The notes beneath the pieces were generated by a model. The model was not told where the DNA came from. It searched no databases and saw only the letters and a program-made list of their open reading frames with translations. Positions 53,967-62,475 of a stretch of DNA of 64,000 nucleotides are shown here, piece by piece (the first letter of the stretch is position 1; the number at the start of each line of letters is the position of its first letter). The translations under genes and the position numbers were made by a program. The DNA is from Rhodococcus sp. OK302 (lineage in GTDB: Bacteria; Actinomycetota; Actinomycetes; Mycobacteriales; Mycobacteriaceae): assembly GCF_002245895.1 (NCBI RefSeq), contig NZ_NPJZ01000001.1:620001-684000 (forward strand), written 5' to 3'.

Positions 53967-55051
53967 AGGACCACCACCGAGCGGAGAACCTCGCCGCGGT
54001 GCATCGTCTCGAAGGCCTTCTCGACCTCGTCGAGCTTGATGCGTTCACTGACGAACTTCTCGAGCGGCAGACGTCCCTGCTGGTACAGATCGACCAGGAA
54101 CGGGAAGTCGCGCTCGGGAAGGCAGTCTCCGTACCAGGACGACTTGAGTGATCCGCCACGCGAGAAGAAGTCGATGAGCGGCATCTCGAGCTTCATATCT
54201 GGCGTCGGAACACCCACCAGCACTACGGTTCCCGCAAGGTCACGTGCGTAGAAGGCCTGCTTCCAGGTCTCCGGTCGTCCCACGGCGTCGATCACGACGT
54301 CAGCGCCGAAACCGCCGGTGAGTTCCTGAACTGCCTCGACGACGTCGTCGACCTCGGTTGCATTGATCGTGTGGGTGGCGCCAAGTTCCAGGGCCCACTC
54401 CAGCTTTCGCGGATCGCGGTCGATAGCGATGATCGTTCCGGCGCCTGCCAGGCGTGAACCCATGACGGCGGCGTCGCCGACACCGCCACAGCCGATCACG
54501 GCCACCGAGTCGCCGCGGCTGACATTGCCGGTGTTCATGGCGGCACCCATACCTGCCATGACACCGCAGCCGAGGAGTCCGACCACCGCGGGATCGGCGG
54601 ACGCGTCCACCTTGGTGCACTGGCCTTCGTGGACGAGGGTCTTGTCGGCGAAGGCGCCGATACCGAGGGCCGGCGTCAGTTCGGTGCCGTCTTCGAGCGT
54701 CATCTTCTGCTCGGCGTTGAACGTGTCGAAGCAGTACTGCGGGCGTCCGCGCTTACACGCACGGCACTGTCCGCACACCGCGCGCCAGTTGAGAACAACG
54801 AAGTCCCCGACCTCGACGTGAGTGACACCGGCGCCGACGCTCTCGACGATGCCCGACGCCTCGTGTCCGAGAAGGAACGGGTATTCGTCGTTGATTCCGC
54901 CGTCACGGTACGTGAGGTCGGTGTGGCACACGCCGCACGCTGCGATGGCAACAACCACCTCGTTTGCACCGGGATCGGGAATCGTGATGGGAACGATCTC
55001 GACGGGGGCACCCTTGGATCGGGCGATGACGCCGCGTACCTGCTGTGGCAT
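53963..55051 (-). CDS. mscR: S-(hydroxymethyl)mycothiol dehydrogenase MscR
   Basis: 362 residues, zinc medium-chain dehydrogenase. Catalytic zinc: [20 protein letters not shown] and LGHEASG; structural zinc: [18 protein letters not shown] fold: [19 protein letters not shown]. It matches the MscR/AdhE2 family, which oxidises S-hydroxymethyl-mycothiol and also reduces S-nitrosomycothiol. It is strong evidence for a mycothiol-making actinomycete. Operon with the MBL hydrolase downstream. Confidence 0.92.
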   Translation of the reverse strand: MPQQVRGVIARSKGAPVEIVPITIPDPGANEVVVAIAACGVCHTDLTYRDGGINDEYPFLLGHEASGIVESVGAGVTHVEVGDFVVLNWRAVCGQCRACKRGRPQYCFDTFNAEQKMTLEDGTELTPALGIGAFADKTLVHEGQCTKVDASADPAVVGLLGCGVMAGMGAAMNTGNVSRGDSVAVIGCGGVGDAAVMGSRLAGAGTIIAIDRDPRKLEWALELGATHTINATEVDDVVEAVQELTGGFGADVVIDAVGRPETWKQAFYARDLAGTVVLVGVPTPDMKLEMPLIDFFSRGGSLKSSWYGDCLPERDFPFLVDLYQQGRLPLEKFVSERIKLDEVEKAFETMHRGEVLRSVVVL

Positions 55052-55165
55052 GGCTCTTAGCTCCTGGCTCGATGAATAAAACGCACTATGAGATTAGCCC
55101 GAATATCCGAACCGGAACCCTGGCCGAAATAACTGATCGACCTAGCCTAAATACCTAACTACCGG

Positions 55166-56203
55166 TCACGGTGCATAGGCGATGGCAGCACCGAGAACAC
55201 GAATACCCACTCGATCACCGGCCGCCAGTTCGCTCGTTCCGAATCTGCGAACCGTCACACGCTCGGCGAGGTCACCGTCAACATGGATCCCGACCAGCGC
55301 CTCCGAGCCCAGATACTCGACATCTACGACGGTCCCCGACACCGCCGTCACGTCGGTCGTCACTTCGATCTGCTCCGGCCGCAACATGATGCGCGCCGGG
55401 CCACTGATGTCGACGGAATTCGGCGATACTGCGATGGAACCGAGCGCGCACGTGGCGGTCGATCCACGTATGACCGCCGGCAGAACAACGGCGTCGCCGA
55501 TGAACTCTGCGGTGGGAACGTCGACGGGAACGTCATAGATTTCCCGCGGTGAACCGAGCTGCGCCAGACTGCCGGCCCTCATCACCGCAACGTGGTCGGC
55601 GAAGGACAACGCTTCGGACTGATCGTGCGTGACCAGGATTGTCGTGATGCCCGCTTTCGCCAAAACCTCGGCCACGATCCGACGGGTGGTTACGCGCAGT
55701 CCGGCGTCGAGGGCGGAGAACGGCTCGTCGAGCAACATCAGTTCCGGCTCACGAGCAAGTGCCCGCGCCAACGCAACTCGCTGCTGTTGCCCGCCGGACA
55801 ATTGGTCGGGACGACGCGATGCATAGGACTCGTCCAGCGAGACCATCTCGAGCAACTCCGCGATCCGCGACTTTGTCCGGGCCCGCCGGGGCAATCCGAA
55901 ACCTACGTTGGCAGCAACGTTCGCGTGGGGGAACAGTGCACCGTCCTGAGCCACGTAGCCGACTGTTCGCCGGTGTGCGGGAACCCATCCGGTGCCGGCG
56001 ACGGCGCGCCCGTTCAGCGCAATACTGCCCTGATCCGGCTTCTCGAAACCGGCGATGAGCCGCAACAGTGTGGTTTTGCCGCAACCCGAGGGCCCGACGA
56101 TTGCGGTCGTGGATCCGGATTCGACGGCAAAGCTGATACCGCGCAACACCTTCGTCGTTCCGAACGACTTGTCGATCCCTGCAACTTCGAGCGCGTATGT
56201 CAT
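55166..56203 (-). CDS. fbpC: ABC importer ATPase (Fbp-type, iron)
   Basis: 345 residues. Walker A GPSGCGKTTLLRLIAG, signature LSGGQQQRVALARALAREP, Walker B LMLLDEPFSALD, and a C-terminal TOBE-like regulatory domain from about residue 245. Closest in form to FbpC/PotA-type ATPases of Fe3+ or polyamine importers. Overlaps the permease gene by 4 bp. The iron assignment rests on the binding protein at 57783 and an IdeR-like box upstream of it. Confidence 0.88.
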   Translation of the reverse strand: MTYALEVAGIDKSFGTTKVLRGISFAVESGSTTAIVGPSGCGKTTLLRLIAGFEKPDQGSIALNGRAVAGTGWVPAHRRTVGYVAQDGALFPHANVAANVGFGLPRRARTKSRIAELLEMVSLDESYASRRPDQLSGGQQQRVALARALAREPELMLLDEPFSALDAGLRVTTRRIVAEVLAKAGITTILVTHDQSEALSFADHVAVMRAGSLAQLGSPREIYDVPVDVPTAEFIGDAVVLPAVIRGSTATCALGSIAVSPNSVDISGPARIMLRPEQIEVTTDVTAVSGTVVDVEYLGSEALVGIHVDGDLAERVTVRRFGTSELAAGDRVGIRVLGAAIAYAP

Positions 56204-57774
56204 AAGCCGGCAACCTTTTTGGACTGAGTGAAGAGCAGGTACGTCATCGGCAGAGACAGCACGATCATCGTGAGCGCGTACGGAGCGGCGGCGGCATAGT
56301 CGATCTCACTGCTCAACGACCAGAACCGCATGGACAGCGTGCGAGTTCCTGTGGGTGCGAGCAGCAGAGTGGCGGTCAACTCGTTCACGATTCCGAGGAA
56401 GACCAACGCGCCACCCGCCGCTGTCGCGGGAGCCGCGAGACGCAGTGTGACGCGGAAGAACGCGGACAACGGTGAAATCCCCAGGGACTGAGCCGCTTCC
56501 TCGAGGCCCGTCGGCGCCTGCGAGAGTCCGACTCTCAGATTCACCAGCGCACGCGGCAGGAACAACAGGCAATAGGCGGCGATGACCACGCCCACGGTCT
56601 GATAGAGCGGATGCACGTATCTGATGGTGACCGTCACCAAAGCCAAGGCAACGACAATGCCGGGTAAGGAACTCGAAATGTACGTTGCGCCTTCGAGGAA
56701 GCGACTGAAGCGCCCGCGGTGACGAATCGAGATCCAGGCAATCGGGAAGGCGAGCACACAGGTAACCACGGCGCCGGCAAGACCGAAGCCCAAAGTCTGA
56801 CCGAGCGCCGACGCCAGTTCGTCGAACTTCCACACGTCGCGCCCGCCGAGAACCGTCCACCGCAGAACGCTCGCAACCGGAACACCCACGGACAGAATGA
56901 TCGTCGCGGCAAGAAAGACGAGCGCGAGTGGTTGGTATCGCCAACCTAGATCAGCCGGGGTCATACGCCTGGCCGAGCCGGAACCGATTCGCGCATATCG
57001 CGCGCTACCCCGGACGACGGATTCGATCACCAGGAGAGTCAGGCAGAACAGCACCAGAACGCCGGCGAGCATCGTCGCGGCCGCTCCGTTGAACGTCGAT
57101 TGATACTGCTCGAAAATCGCGGTGGTGAAGGTGTCGAACCGGATGAACACGAAGGCGCCGTACTCGGAAAGCAAATGCAGCGAAACCAACAGCGCACCAC
57201 CGGAGATGGCAAGCCGCAACTGCGGAACGACGACGCGGAAGAACACAGCCCACGGGCCGAGTCCGAGCGCGCGGGCGGATTCCTCCACTGCGGGATCCAA
57301 CCGTCGCAATGTCGCCGCAACGGGAATGTAGACCAGCGGGAAGTATGACAGCGTCGCGATCAGCACACCGCCGTGCAGTCCCCCGAGCGATGGAATTGCC
57401 GTCACCCAGGAGTAACTGTTGACAAACGCCGGAATGGCAAGTGGGGCAGCAAGAAGGACAGCCCAGATCTTGGCCCCGAAGACTCGGGTGCGCTCCACCA
57501 ACCAGGCGGCGACAACACCGACGATCACACACAGAGGCACGGTGACAACCACCAATTGCACCGTATTGACCAGCAATTCGAGCACCCGCGGCCGGAACAG
57601 CAACGCCGAAGCGGTATCCCAGCCGGTATCGATACTCTGCGCGATCACGTAGCCCAGCGGAACGAACGAAACCGCAACCACCAGAAGGGCGGTTACGGCC
57701 AGGAGAAACGAGGGTCGGTTCCGACGTGCGGTCGGGCGAGCCTGCGCTCGCTCCGACCGCACGCGGTCCTTCAA
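56200..57774 (-). CDS. fbpB: ABC importer permease, two fused domains (Fbp-type)
   Basis: 524 residues with about 12 helices in two homologous halves, each holding an EAA-type loop (EESARALGLGPWAVFFRVVVP and EEAAQSLGISPLSAFFRVTL). Fused permeases of this size are typical of the FbpB/ThiP group. It sits between the binding protein (8 bp gap) and the ATPase (4-bp overlap). Confidence 0.9.
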   Translation of the reverse strand: MKDRVRSERAQARPTARRNRPSFLLAVTALLVVAVSFVPLGYVIAQSIDTGWDTASALLFRPRVLELLVNTVQLVVVTVPLCVIVGVVAAWLVERTRVFGAKIWAVLLAAPLAIPAFVNSYSWVTAIPSLGGLHGGVLIATLSYFPLVYIPVAATLRRLDPAVEESARALGLGPWAVFFRVVVPQLRLAISGGALLVSLHLLSEYGAFVFIRFDTFTTAIFEQYQSTFNGAAATMLAGVLVLFCLTLLVIESVVRGSARYARIGSGSARRMTPADLGWRYQPLALVFLAATIILSVGVPVASVLRWTVLGGRDVWKFDELASALGQTLGFGLAGAVVTCVLAFPIAWISIRHRGRFSRFLEGATYISSSLPGIVVALALVTVTIRYVHPLYQTVGVVIAAYCLLFLPRALVNLRVGLSQAPTGLEEAAQSLGISPLSAFFRVTLRLAAPATAAGGALVFLGIVNELTATLLLAPTGTRTLSMRFWSLSSEIDYAAAAPYALTMIVLSLPMTYLLFTQSKKVAGL

Positions 57775-57782
57775 TCCGAGAT

Positions 57783-58838
57783 TCAGAGCAGACCAGCTTC
57801 GGTCATCAGCTGCGTCACCTGCGGGCTGTTCAACTTCGCCGGATCGATCTTCGGCGCCTGCAGATCTGCCAGGGGAACCAGCTTCGCGTTGGCCGGAACA
57901 TCGCTACCGACGGTGTACTCGAACGACGTACCGTTCTGCAGAACTTCCTGGCCGGACTTGCCGGTGACGAACTTCAGGAACTGCTGCGCTGCATCCTGCT
58001 TCGAGCTGGACTTCAGAACGCCGCCACCGGAGACGCTGACGAATGCGCCCGGATCTTCGTTCTTGAAGTAGTGCAGTGTGACGTTCTTGCTGTTCTCACC
58101 GGTCTTGGCCTGATCGCCGAACCAGTAGTAGTGGTAGATCACGCCGCCGGGGATCTCACCCGCGTTGACAGCCTTCATGACCGTGCCGTTGCCCTTGTAC
58201 GTGCGGACGTTGTCCTTCATGCCCGCGAGCCACGCCTTGGTTGCGTCCTCACCCTTGAGCTCGAGGAGGGCACTGACGATCGCCTGGAAGTCTGCTCCCG
58301 AAGGCGAAGCCGCCCAGCGGTCCTTCCATTCCGGGTTCTGCAAGTCCAGGAGCGACTTGGGCAGCTGATCTTCGGTCAGCATGTCCTTGTTGTAGGCAAA
58401 GACGGTGGAGCGTGCAGCGATGCCGGTCCACTTGCCACTCGACGGGCGGTACTCGCTGGGAACCTGCGCGATGGTGTCAGCCTTCACGTCCGTGAAGAGG
58501 CCGGCGTTCTCGACGAGGGTCATCGCGGGCGAGTTCTCCGTGAGGAAAACATCAGCCGGCGACTTGTCACCTTCGGCAACCAACTGATTGCCGAGCTCGG
58601 TGTCACTGCCCTGACGCATCTCGACCTTGATGCCGGTTTCCTTGGTGAAGGCGTCGGCCCACTCCTTGGTCAGCGACTCGTGCTGAGCGTTGTAGACCGT
58701 GATCGACTCGGGAGCACCCGCTGCACTGGTTTCCGTCGTCTTGTCCGAATCCGAACTCGAGCACGCGGCAACTGCCAAGACTGCAGCTGTAGCCAACGCA
58801 ATCCCTGAAATCCGTCCGAATCGCTTGCGCATATCCAT
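57783..58838 (-). CDS. fbpA: Fe3+-type ABC substrate-binding lipoprotein
   Basis: 351 residues from ATG 58838 (ATG 58832 is also possible). Lipobox VAAC at about residue 23. The mature protein opens with SITVYNAQHESLTKEWADAF and has EMRQGSDTELGNQL and VIYHYYWFGDQ, whose two tyrosines correspond to the Fe3+-binding pair of FbpA-like proteins. It captures ferric iron, possibly chelated, outside the membrane. First gene of the operon, behind an IdeR-like box. Confidence 0.9.
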   Translation of the reverse strand: MDMRKRFGRISGIALATAAVLAVAACSSSDSDKTTETSAAGAPESITVYNAQHESLTKEWADAFTKETGIKVEMRQGSDTELGNQLVAEGDKSPADVFLTENSPAMTLVENAGLFTDVKADTIAQVPSEYRPSSGKWTGIAARSTVFAYNKDMLTEDQLPKSLLDLQNPEWKDRWAASPSGADFQAIVSALLELKGEDATKAWLAGMKDNVRTYKGNGTVMKAVNAGEIPGGVIYHYYWFGDQAKTGENSKNVTLHYFKNEDPGAFVSVSGGGVLKSSSKQDAAQQFLKFVTGKSGQEVLQNGTSFEYTVGSDVPANAKLVPLADLQAPKIDPAKLNSPQVTQLMTEAGLL

Positions 58839-58893
58839 CCGTCCTGTAGTGGCCGGGACCACTCCCGACTGCCTTCGTCGGGTGATGCTACTC

Positions 58894-58912
58894 CTAGGGT
58901 TGGCATACCTAA
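58894..58912 (-). promoter_or_regulatory. IdeR/DtxR-like iron box
   Basis: On the minus strand TTAGGTATGCCAACCCTAG matches the iron-box consensus TTAGGTTAGGCTAACCTAA at 13 of 19 positions, with both outer arms best kept. It lies 56-74 bp upstream of the binding-protein start. Control by iron is inferred. Confidence 0.55.
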
Positions 58913-58958
58913 GACGGGGTATAGGCAAACGAGATTTACATTTAACCTGGTCAGATGT

Positions 58959-60224
58959 TCAATTTGCCGGCCTGATGCCGGCTTCTGTACCCACTGCAGC
59001 GGCGGCACCACGGTTCTCGACGCCTAACTTCTTCAGCACTCCCGCAACGTGAAACTTGACTGTGCTCTCACTGACCCCGAGCCGTTCGGAGATCGCCTTG
59101 TTACGGCGGCCCGCGACCAGGTGCTCGAGAACTTCGAATTCGCGCGGCGCCAATTCTGTGAGTGTGTGGCCCACCGGAAGCGCCAGGTGTACGTCGAGCG
59201 GAAGGGACGCACTGATTCGACTACCCCAGCCAGGCGTCGATTCGGACTCGATGCGGCCGCCCAAAGTTTCTACCCGAGAACGTAATTGACGCTCGATGTC
59301 GGCGACATCCGCTTCGCCTCCGCCGTCGTCGCGAATATCGAGCAGCAGCGCAGAACCGTCCACAGTCCACGCCACGCGAATCCTGGACAGCGTGTGCTGG
59401 TCCGCCAATGCAAGCACTGCGCCCCGCACCACTGCCCGCGCACCGTGCGCGACTTCACCGGGAAGGCCGCGGCCGTCGACGGGCGGTTCCACCATTTCCA
59501 CTTCGATCTCGCGGTGTTTGAGCAAAGACCGCAACTCTCCTCGCATCCGCGCAAACGCCGTGGTGATGGCTTCTTCGGCCAGTTCACGGTGAACGTCGAC
59601 GGCTGACCGCAACCCGATCAACGCCGACGATGTTGTCTCACGGGCCGACGTTCGCGCCCGAGTGTCGTCGAGATCATCCGAGCGCAACGTGGCAAGAATG
59701 GTTTCCAGCGTCGCAGCATGGATTTCCGTCATCTCGGCAACCGTGCGTGCGCGTTCCGACGACGCCGCTCTCGACTCCGCCAGATACGCCGGACTGGCAT
59801 TGCGAACCTGCAATTGAATACCTGTCGCGACAACGCCGAACAGTGCCGCCACGACCGTGAGCGATGCGTTCCGGGCGGCCGCAGCACGCGGCGTCAGCAT
59901 GAGCAACGTATCGGTCCGATCGAGAATCGCGTACACCTCTCGCTCACGACCGGCGACCGTCATCGCGCCCCGAAAGATCTGTCCCACAGCAAGACTGCCA
60001 CGAATGTGATCGAGTTCAGCGATGGTAACCCGATCGACGACGGCCGGATCGCCGGCAACTTTACGCGGCCTACCGGTGCATTCGCGGGTAAATATCACGA
60101 GCGACGAGTGTGGTGCCGTATCAGCGATCAGCGCCGAAAATCGGCTCCCGATCTCGGGTAGCGGTCCGACCAGGACGTCGCGTAGATCCGAGATCAACTG
60201 AGGGGCGTTGTCGACGAGGCTCAC
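58959..60224 (-). CDS. Fused sensor / HATPase-like / LuxR DNA-binding regulator
   Basis: 421 residues. An N-terminal sensor-like region (about 1-120), one hydrophobic stretch (about 115-140, NASLTVVAALFGVVATGIQL), a helical dimerisation-like part with RSAVDVHRELAEEAITTAFA (about 208-227), an ATPase-like segment (LLLDIRDDGGGEADVADIER then GGRIESESTPGWGSRISASL) and a C-terminal LuxR HTH (TELAPREFEVLEHLVAGRRN, LGVSESTVKFHVAGVLKKLG). There is no receiver domain. It therefore looks like a one-protein hybrid of a histidine-kinase-like ATPase and its output. It lies upstream of the iron importer on the same strand. Ligand and targets unknown. Confidence 0.82.
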   Translation of the reverse strand: MSLVDNAPQLISDLRDVLVGPLPEIGSRFSALIADTAPHSSLVIFTRECTGRPRKVAGDPAVVDRVTIAELDHIRGSLAVGQIFRGAMTVAGREREVYAILDRTDTLLMLTPRAAAARNASLTVVAALFGVVATGIQLQVRNASPAYLAESRAASSERARTVAEMTEIHAATLETILATLRSDDLDDTRARTSARETTSSALIGLRSAVDVHRELAEEAITTAFARMRGELRSLLKHREIEVEMVEPPVDGRGLPGEVAHGARAVVRGAVLALADQHTLSRIRVAWTVDGSALLLDIRDDGGGEADVADIERQLRSRVETLGGRIESESTPGWGSRISASLPLDVHLALPVGHTLTELAPREFEVLEHLVAGRRNKAISERLGVSESTVKFHVAGVLKKLGVENRGAAAAVGTEAGIRPAN

Positions 60225-60252
60225 CGGTCAACGATAGCGGCGCACACTATTT

Positions 60253-61446
60253 CTACAGCGTCGTCCTCATCAGCATCACGTTGTAGTCCGACCAGGTAGT
60301 GGCAAGAAAGTATAGATCCTGCCCCTGCGACCACGGATGCATGTAGGCACCGTACAGACCCGGGACGGCGCCCGATCCGATCACGACGTCGGACGCACTC
60401 CACGGTCCGGTCAACTGATCCGCTGTTCGCAACACCAGCGAGCCTGATGCATCGGAGTACATGGCGACGAATCTGCCCAGATAGTTGTTGTACTGCACCG
60501 ACAGTTCACTCACATCACCATCGAGTACGGGCACAGCAACATCGGGATTGTTTGGTACCCAACCCTTTCCGTCCCAGTACTCGTAGGCTGCGGCGTCGAC
60601 GATCGCTTCTTCCTTCACCCGCGAAAGTCTCGCTTCGGAGAAACGACCCGGCGGCGTCCCGAAGTTGTAGACGTACCCACCGTCTTTGACGAAGGACCCC
60701 ATCTGAAAATTGGCGTTGCCTGTCAACGGCAGATTTGGGCGCGCCGACGACGGTTCGACCTGCCACGTCTCACCGTTGTCGTGCGAAGACGCGATCTGCG
60801 AGAAGTTGGTGGCCCATTCTCCTGATCCGCCCCATGACCGCACAGACATGTAGTTGACGTACTGCACTCCGTTCACCGAAATGCCCGTCGTGGGAATGCT
60901 GCTGGTCTCGACGCCGGTGACCTTGAGGCTTCCGATGATCTCCCGCGAGTGATTCGGCCGGTCCGTAGGCGAGGAATCGATATTCATGCCGTCGGACAGA
61001 TTGCCATCGCCGCTGCGGAACAGGACGTTGCTGCGCCAGTCCCCCACAACTCCGCTACAGAGGAGATCGGACCCGATGCCGACGGTGTCGCCGAACACGG
61101 TCAGCACCTGACCTGCGCCGTTGTCCCACATGATCCCGAGATCCGTGCCCAGGACATTGAACCGTTCGACGGTCTGGTTGGGGCTGAGCGCGCCGGTGAT
61201 GTACTCGACCGCCGAGGTACGACCCTGCAGTTCGGGAAGATTTCCGTTGGTTCCGTTGAGCCAGGGAATCGGGTTGGTGGGCCCGCCCGACTTTTCGAGA
61301 CTTCCGGTGACATTGCAGTCCCACGGAGACGCTTGCGCGTGTGTCGCGCCGAGTAACGCGGTGGACGCGACTACGCAGGCAACCGCTGATGCCGACAACT
61401 TCACCATTGATGTCAATCCAATTCTCCGAACCGTCCGCACCGACAT
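60253..61446 (-). CDS. Secreted DUF4185 protein (GH183 endo-D-arabinanase-like)
   Basis: 397 residues with a Sec signal ending at HAQASP (about residue 40); ATG 61407 is an alternative start that shortens the n-region. The rest is one DUF4185 five-bladed-propeller-like domain: GTDLGIMWDNGAGQVLTVFG, DTVGIGSDLLCSGVVGDWRS, NYMSVRSWGGSGEWATNFSQ, AYMHPWSQGQ. Some DUF4185 members have been shown to be endo-D-arabinofuranases (GH183) acting on mycobacterial arabinan. A role in remodelling the cell-wall arabinogalactan is inferred. Confidence 0.83.
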   Translation of the reverse strand: MSVRTVRRIGLTSMVKLSASAVACVVASTALLGATHAQASPWDCNVTGSLEKSGGPTNPIPWLNGTNGNLPELQGRTSAVEYITGALSPNQTVERFNVLGTDLGIMWDNGAGQVLTVFGDTVGIGSDLLCSGVVGDWRSNVLFRSGDGNLSDGMNIDSSPTDRPNHSREIIGSLKVTGVETSSIPTTGISVNGVQYVNYMSVRSWGGSGEWATNFSQIASSHDNGETWQVEPSSARPNLPLTGNANFQMGSFVKDGGYVYNFGTPPGRFSEARLSRVKEEAIVDAAAYEYWDGKGWVPNNPDVAVPVLDGDVSELSVQYNNYLGRFVAMYSDASGSLVLRTADQLTGPWSASDVVIGSGAVPGLYGAYMHPWSQGQDLYFLATTWSDYNVMLMRTTL

Positions 61447-61570
61447 GTCTACGAGTATCGTTGCATAGCAACATAAATAGATGAACGGACCCGCAACGGA
61501 TCACGTTCATCTAATGTGTATTTTTCTCGGAGTTCCCTACTTCGGGTCACCTCAAACCAAGGAATACCTC

Positions 61571-62062
61571 GTGCGCACCCGACGCTCCCTCCGCTTTCAG
61601 TCCTCCAGCACCGTTACGCGCACCATGATCGTCGCGGCGTTTGCTGCAACCGCCTTGACTGCATGCTCCGGAGAAAGCGCGGACACCAAACCCGCATCGA
61701 CAACGGCAGCGCCGACGACAACCAGCGCATTGGTCACCACGACAACAGCTGCCCCGGTCGCGACGACGACCGCTGTCTCGCCTGTTGCGCCTCCTCCCGT
61801 CGCAACGCCCGCTGCGGCGCCGGCCGCAGTGCCGGCCATGATGCCTGACGTCGTCTGTATGAATCTCCAAGATGCGCAGGACACCATCCAGGCCGCGGGC
61901 GTCTTCTTCTCCCGGAGCGCAGACGCAACGGGAGCCGGCCGACGCCAGGTGGTCGATTCGAACTGGATCGTCGTCGATCAGACGCCGTCAGCGGGTAGCC
62001 CGTTCGGGGAAATCGAAGCAGTGTTGTCCGCCGTCAAGATCGGCGAACCGAGCCCCTGCTGA
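61571..62062 (+). CDS. Lipoprotein with one PASTA-like domain
   Basis: 163 residues from GTG 61571 with AAGGAA upstream. Lipobox ALTAC (about residue 33), then a low-complexity Thr/Ala/Pro/Val linker of about 65 residues suited to spanning the cell wall, then a C-terminal PASTA-like unit (VVCMNLQDAQDTIQAAGVFF and SNWIVVDQTPSAGSPF). Two cysteines could form a disulfide. PASTA domains bind peptidoglycan fragments; attachment to the wall is inferred. Divergent from the DUF4185 gene. Confidence 0.8.
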   Translation: MRTRRSLRFQSSSTVTRTMIVAAFAATALTACSGESADTKPASTTAAPTTTSALVTTTTAAPVATTTAVSPVAPPPVATPAAAPAAVPAMMPDVVCMNLQDAQDTIQAAGVFFSRSADATGAGRRQVVDSNWIVVDQTPSAGSPFGEIEAVLSAVKIGEPSPC

Positions 62063-62101
62063 TCTAGCTCGCCGTCCGATAGGAAGCAGAAAGTCTCGGC
62101 C

Positions 62102-62290
62102 ATGGACAAGTACGACTGTAAGAAGGCACAGAATCGCGATTACGTGGTCGCGCCACTCTCGCCCGGCTACACGACGAGTTCATGCCCGAGCACGGACTGA
62201 ACTTCAACGGCGATCACCATGAGATCTACTCGAGTGACGCTCGCAAGAGCGTTCCGGCCAAGCTCCGAACCATCCTCCGCCAACCCGTTT
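62102..62290 (+). pseudogene. Internally deleted GyrI-like domain gene
   Basis: ATG 62102 opens MDKYDCKKAQNRDYV, resembling the N-terminus of GyrI-like small-molecule-binding proteins (about 200 residues). It stops at about 62200. In another frame the preserved C-terminus follows: ARLHDEFMPEHGLNFNGDHH, EIYSSDARKSVPAKLRTILRQPV (62161-62289), where the family ends in HHEIYLSDPRR-x3-PEKLRTILRQPV. About 150 residues of the middle are gone and the natural stop is lost. This is a clear gene remnant, not a functional protein. Confidence 0.72.
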
Positions 62291-62475
62291 GCTCCGCTTG
62301 GCCAACTACGCCACGACTCAGAGTTACAGATTGCCCGTCATTGCCACACCAATTGACCGAAAACGGTCACACTGATGACCATCTCTTTGTACTGTGACAC
62401 AGCTGGACATACGTCCAACCTTTGCCGTGGCGTCAACCGCACTTGCGCTCCGGTCAAACGACAGGAGCCTAGACA
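62291..62475. promoter_or_regulatory. Region upstream of the YhgE/Pip gene with small palindromes
   Basis: TGACCG-AAAA-CGGTCA (62354-62369) is a perfect inverted repeat and TGGAC-ATAC-GTCCA (62404-62417) another. Both lie upstream of GTG 62476 and could be operators or, for the first, a short terminator. No gene is seen in this stretch. Confidence 0.4.

Noticed and set aside
55134..55160. Iron-box-like sequence (TAGCCTAA, TACCTAA) between fbpC and mscR
   Set aside because: Half-sites are out of register by two bases and the site lies downstream of fbpC; not enough to call an IdeR operator.
62398..62417. TGGAC-ATAC-GTCCA as a definite TetR operator
   Set aside because: Short arms and no TetR gene in the window; kept only as a weak candidate within the upstream region.
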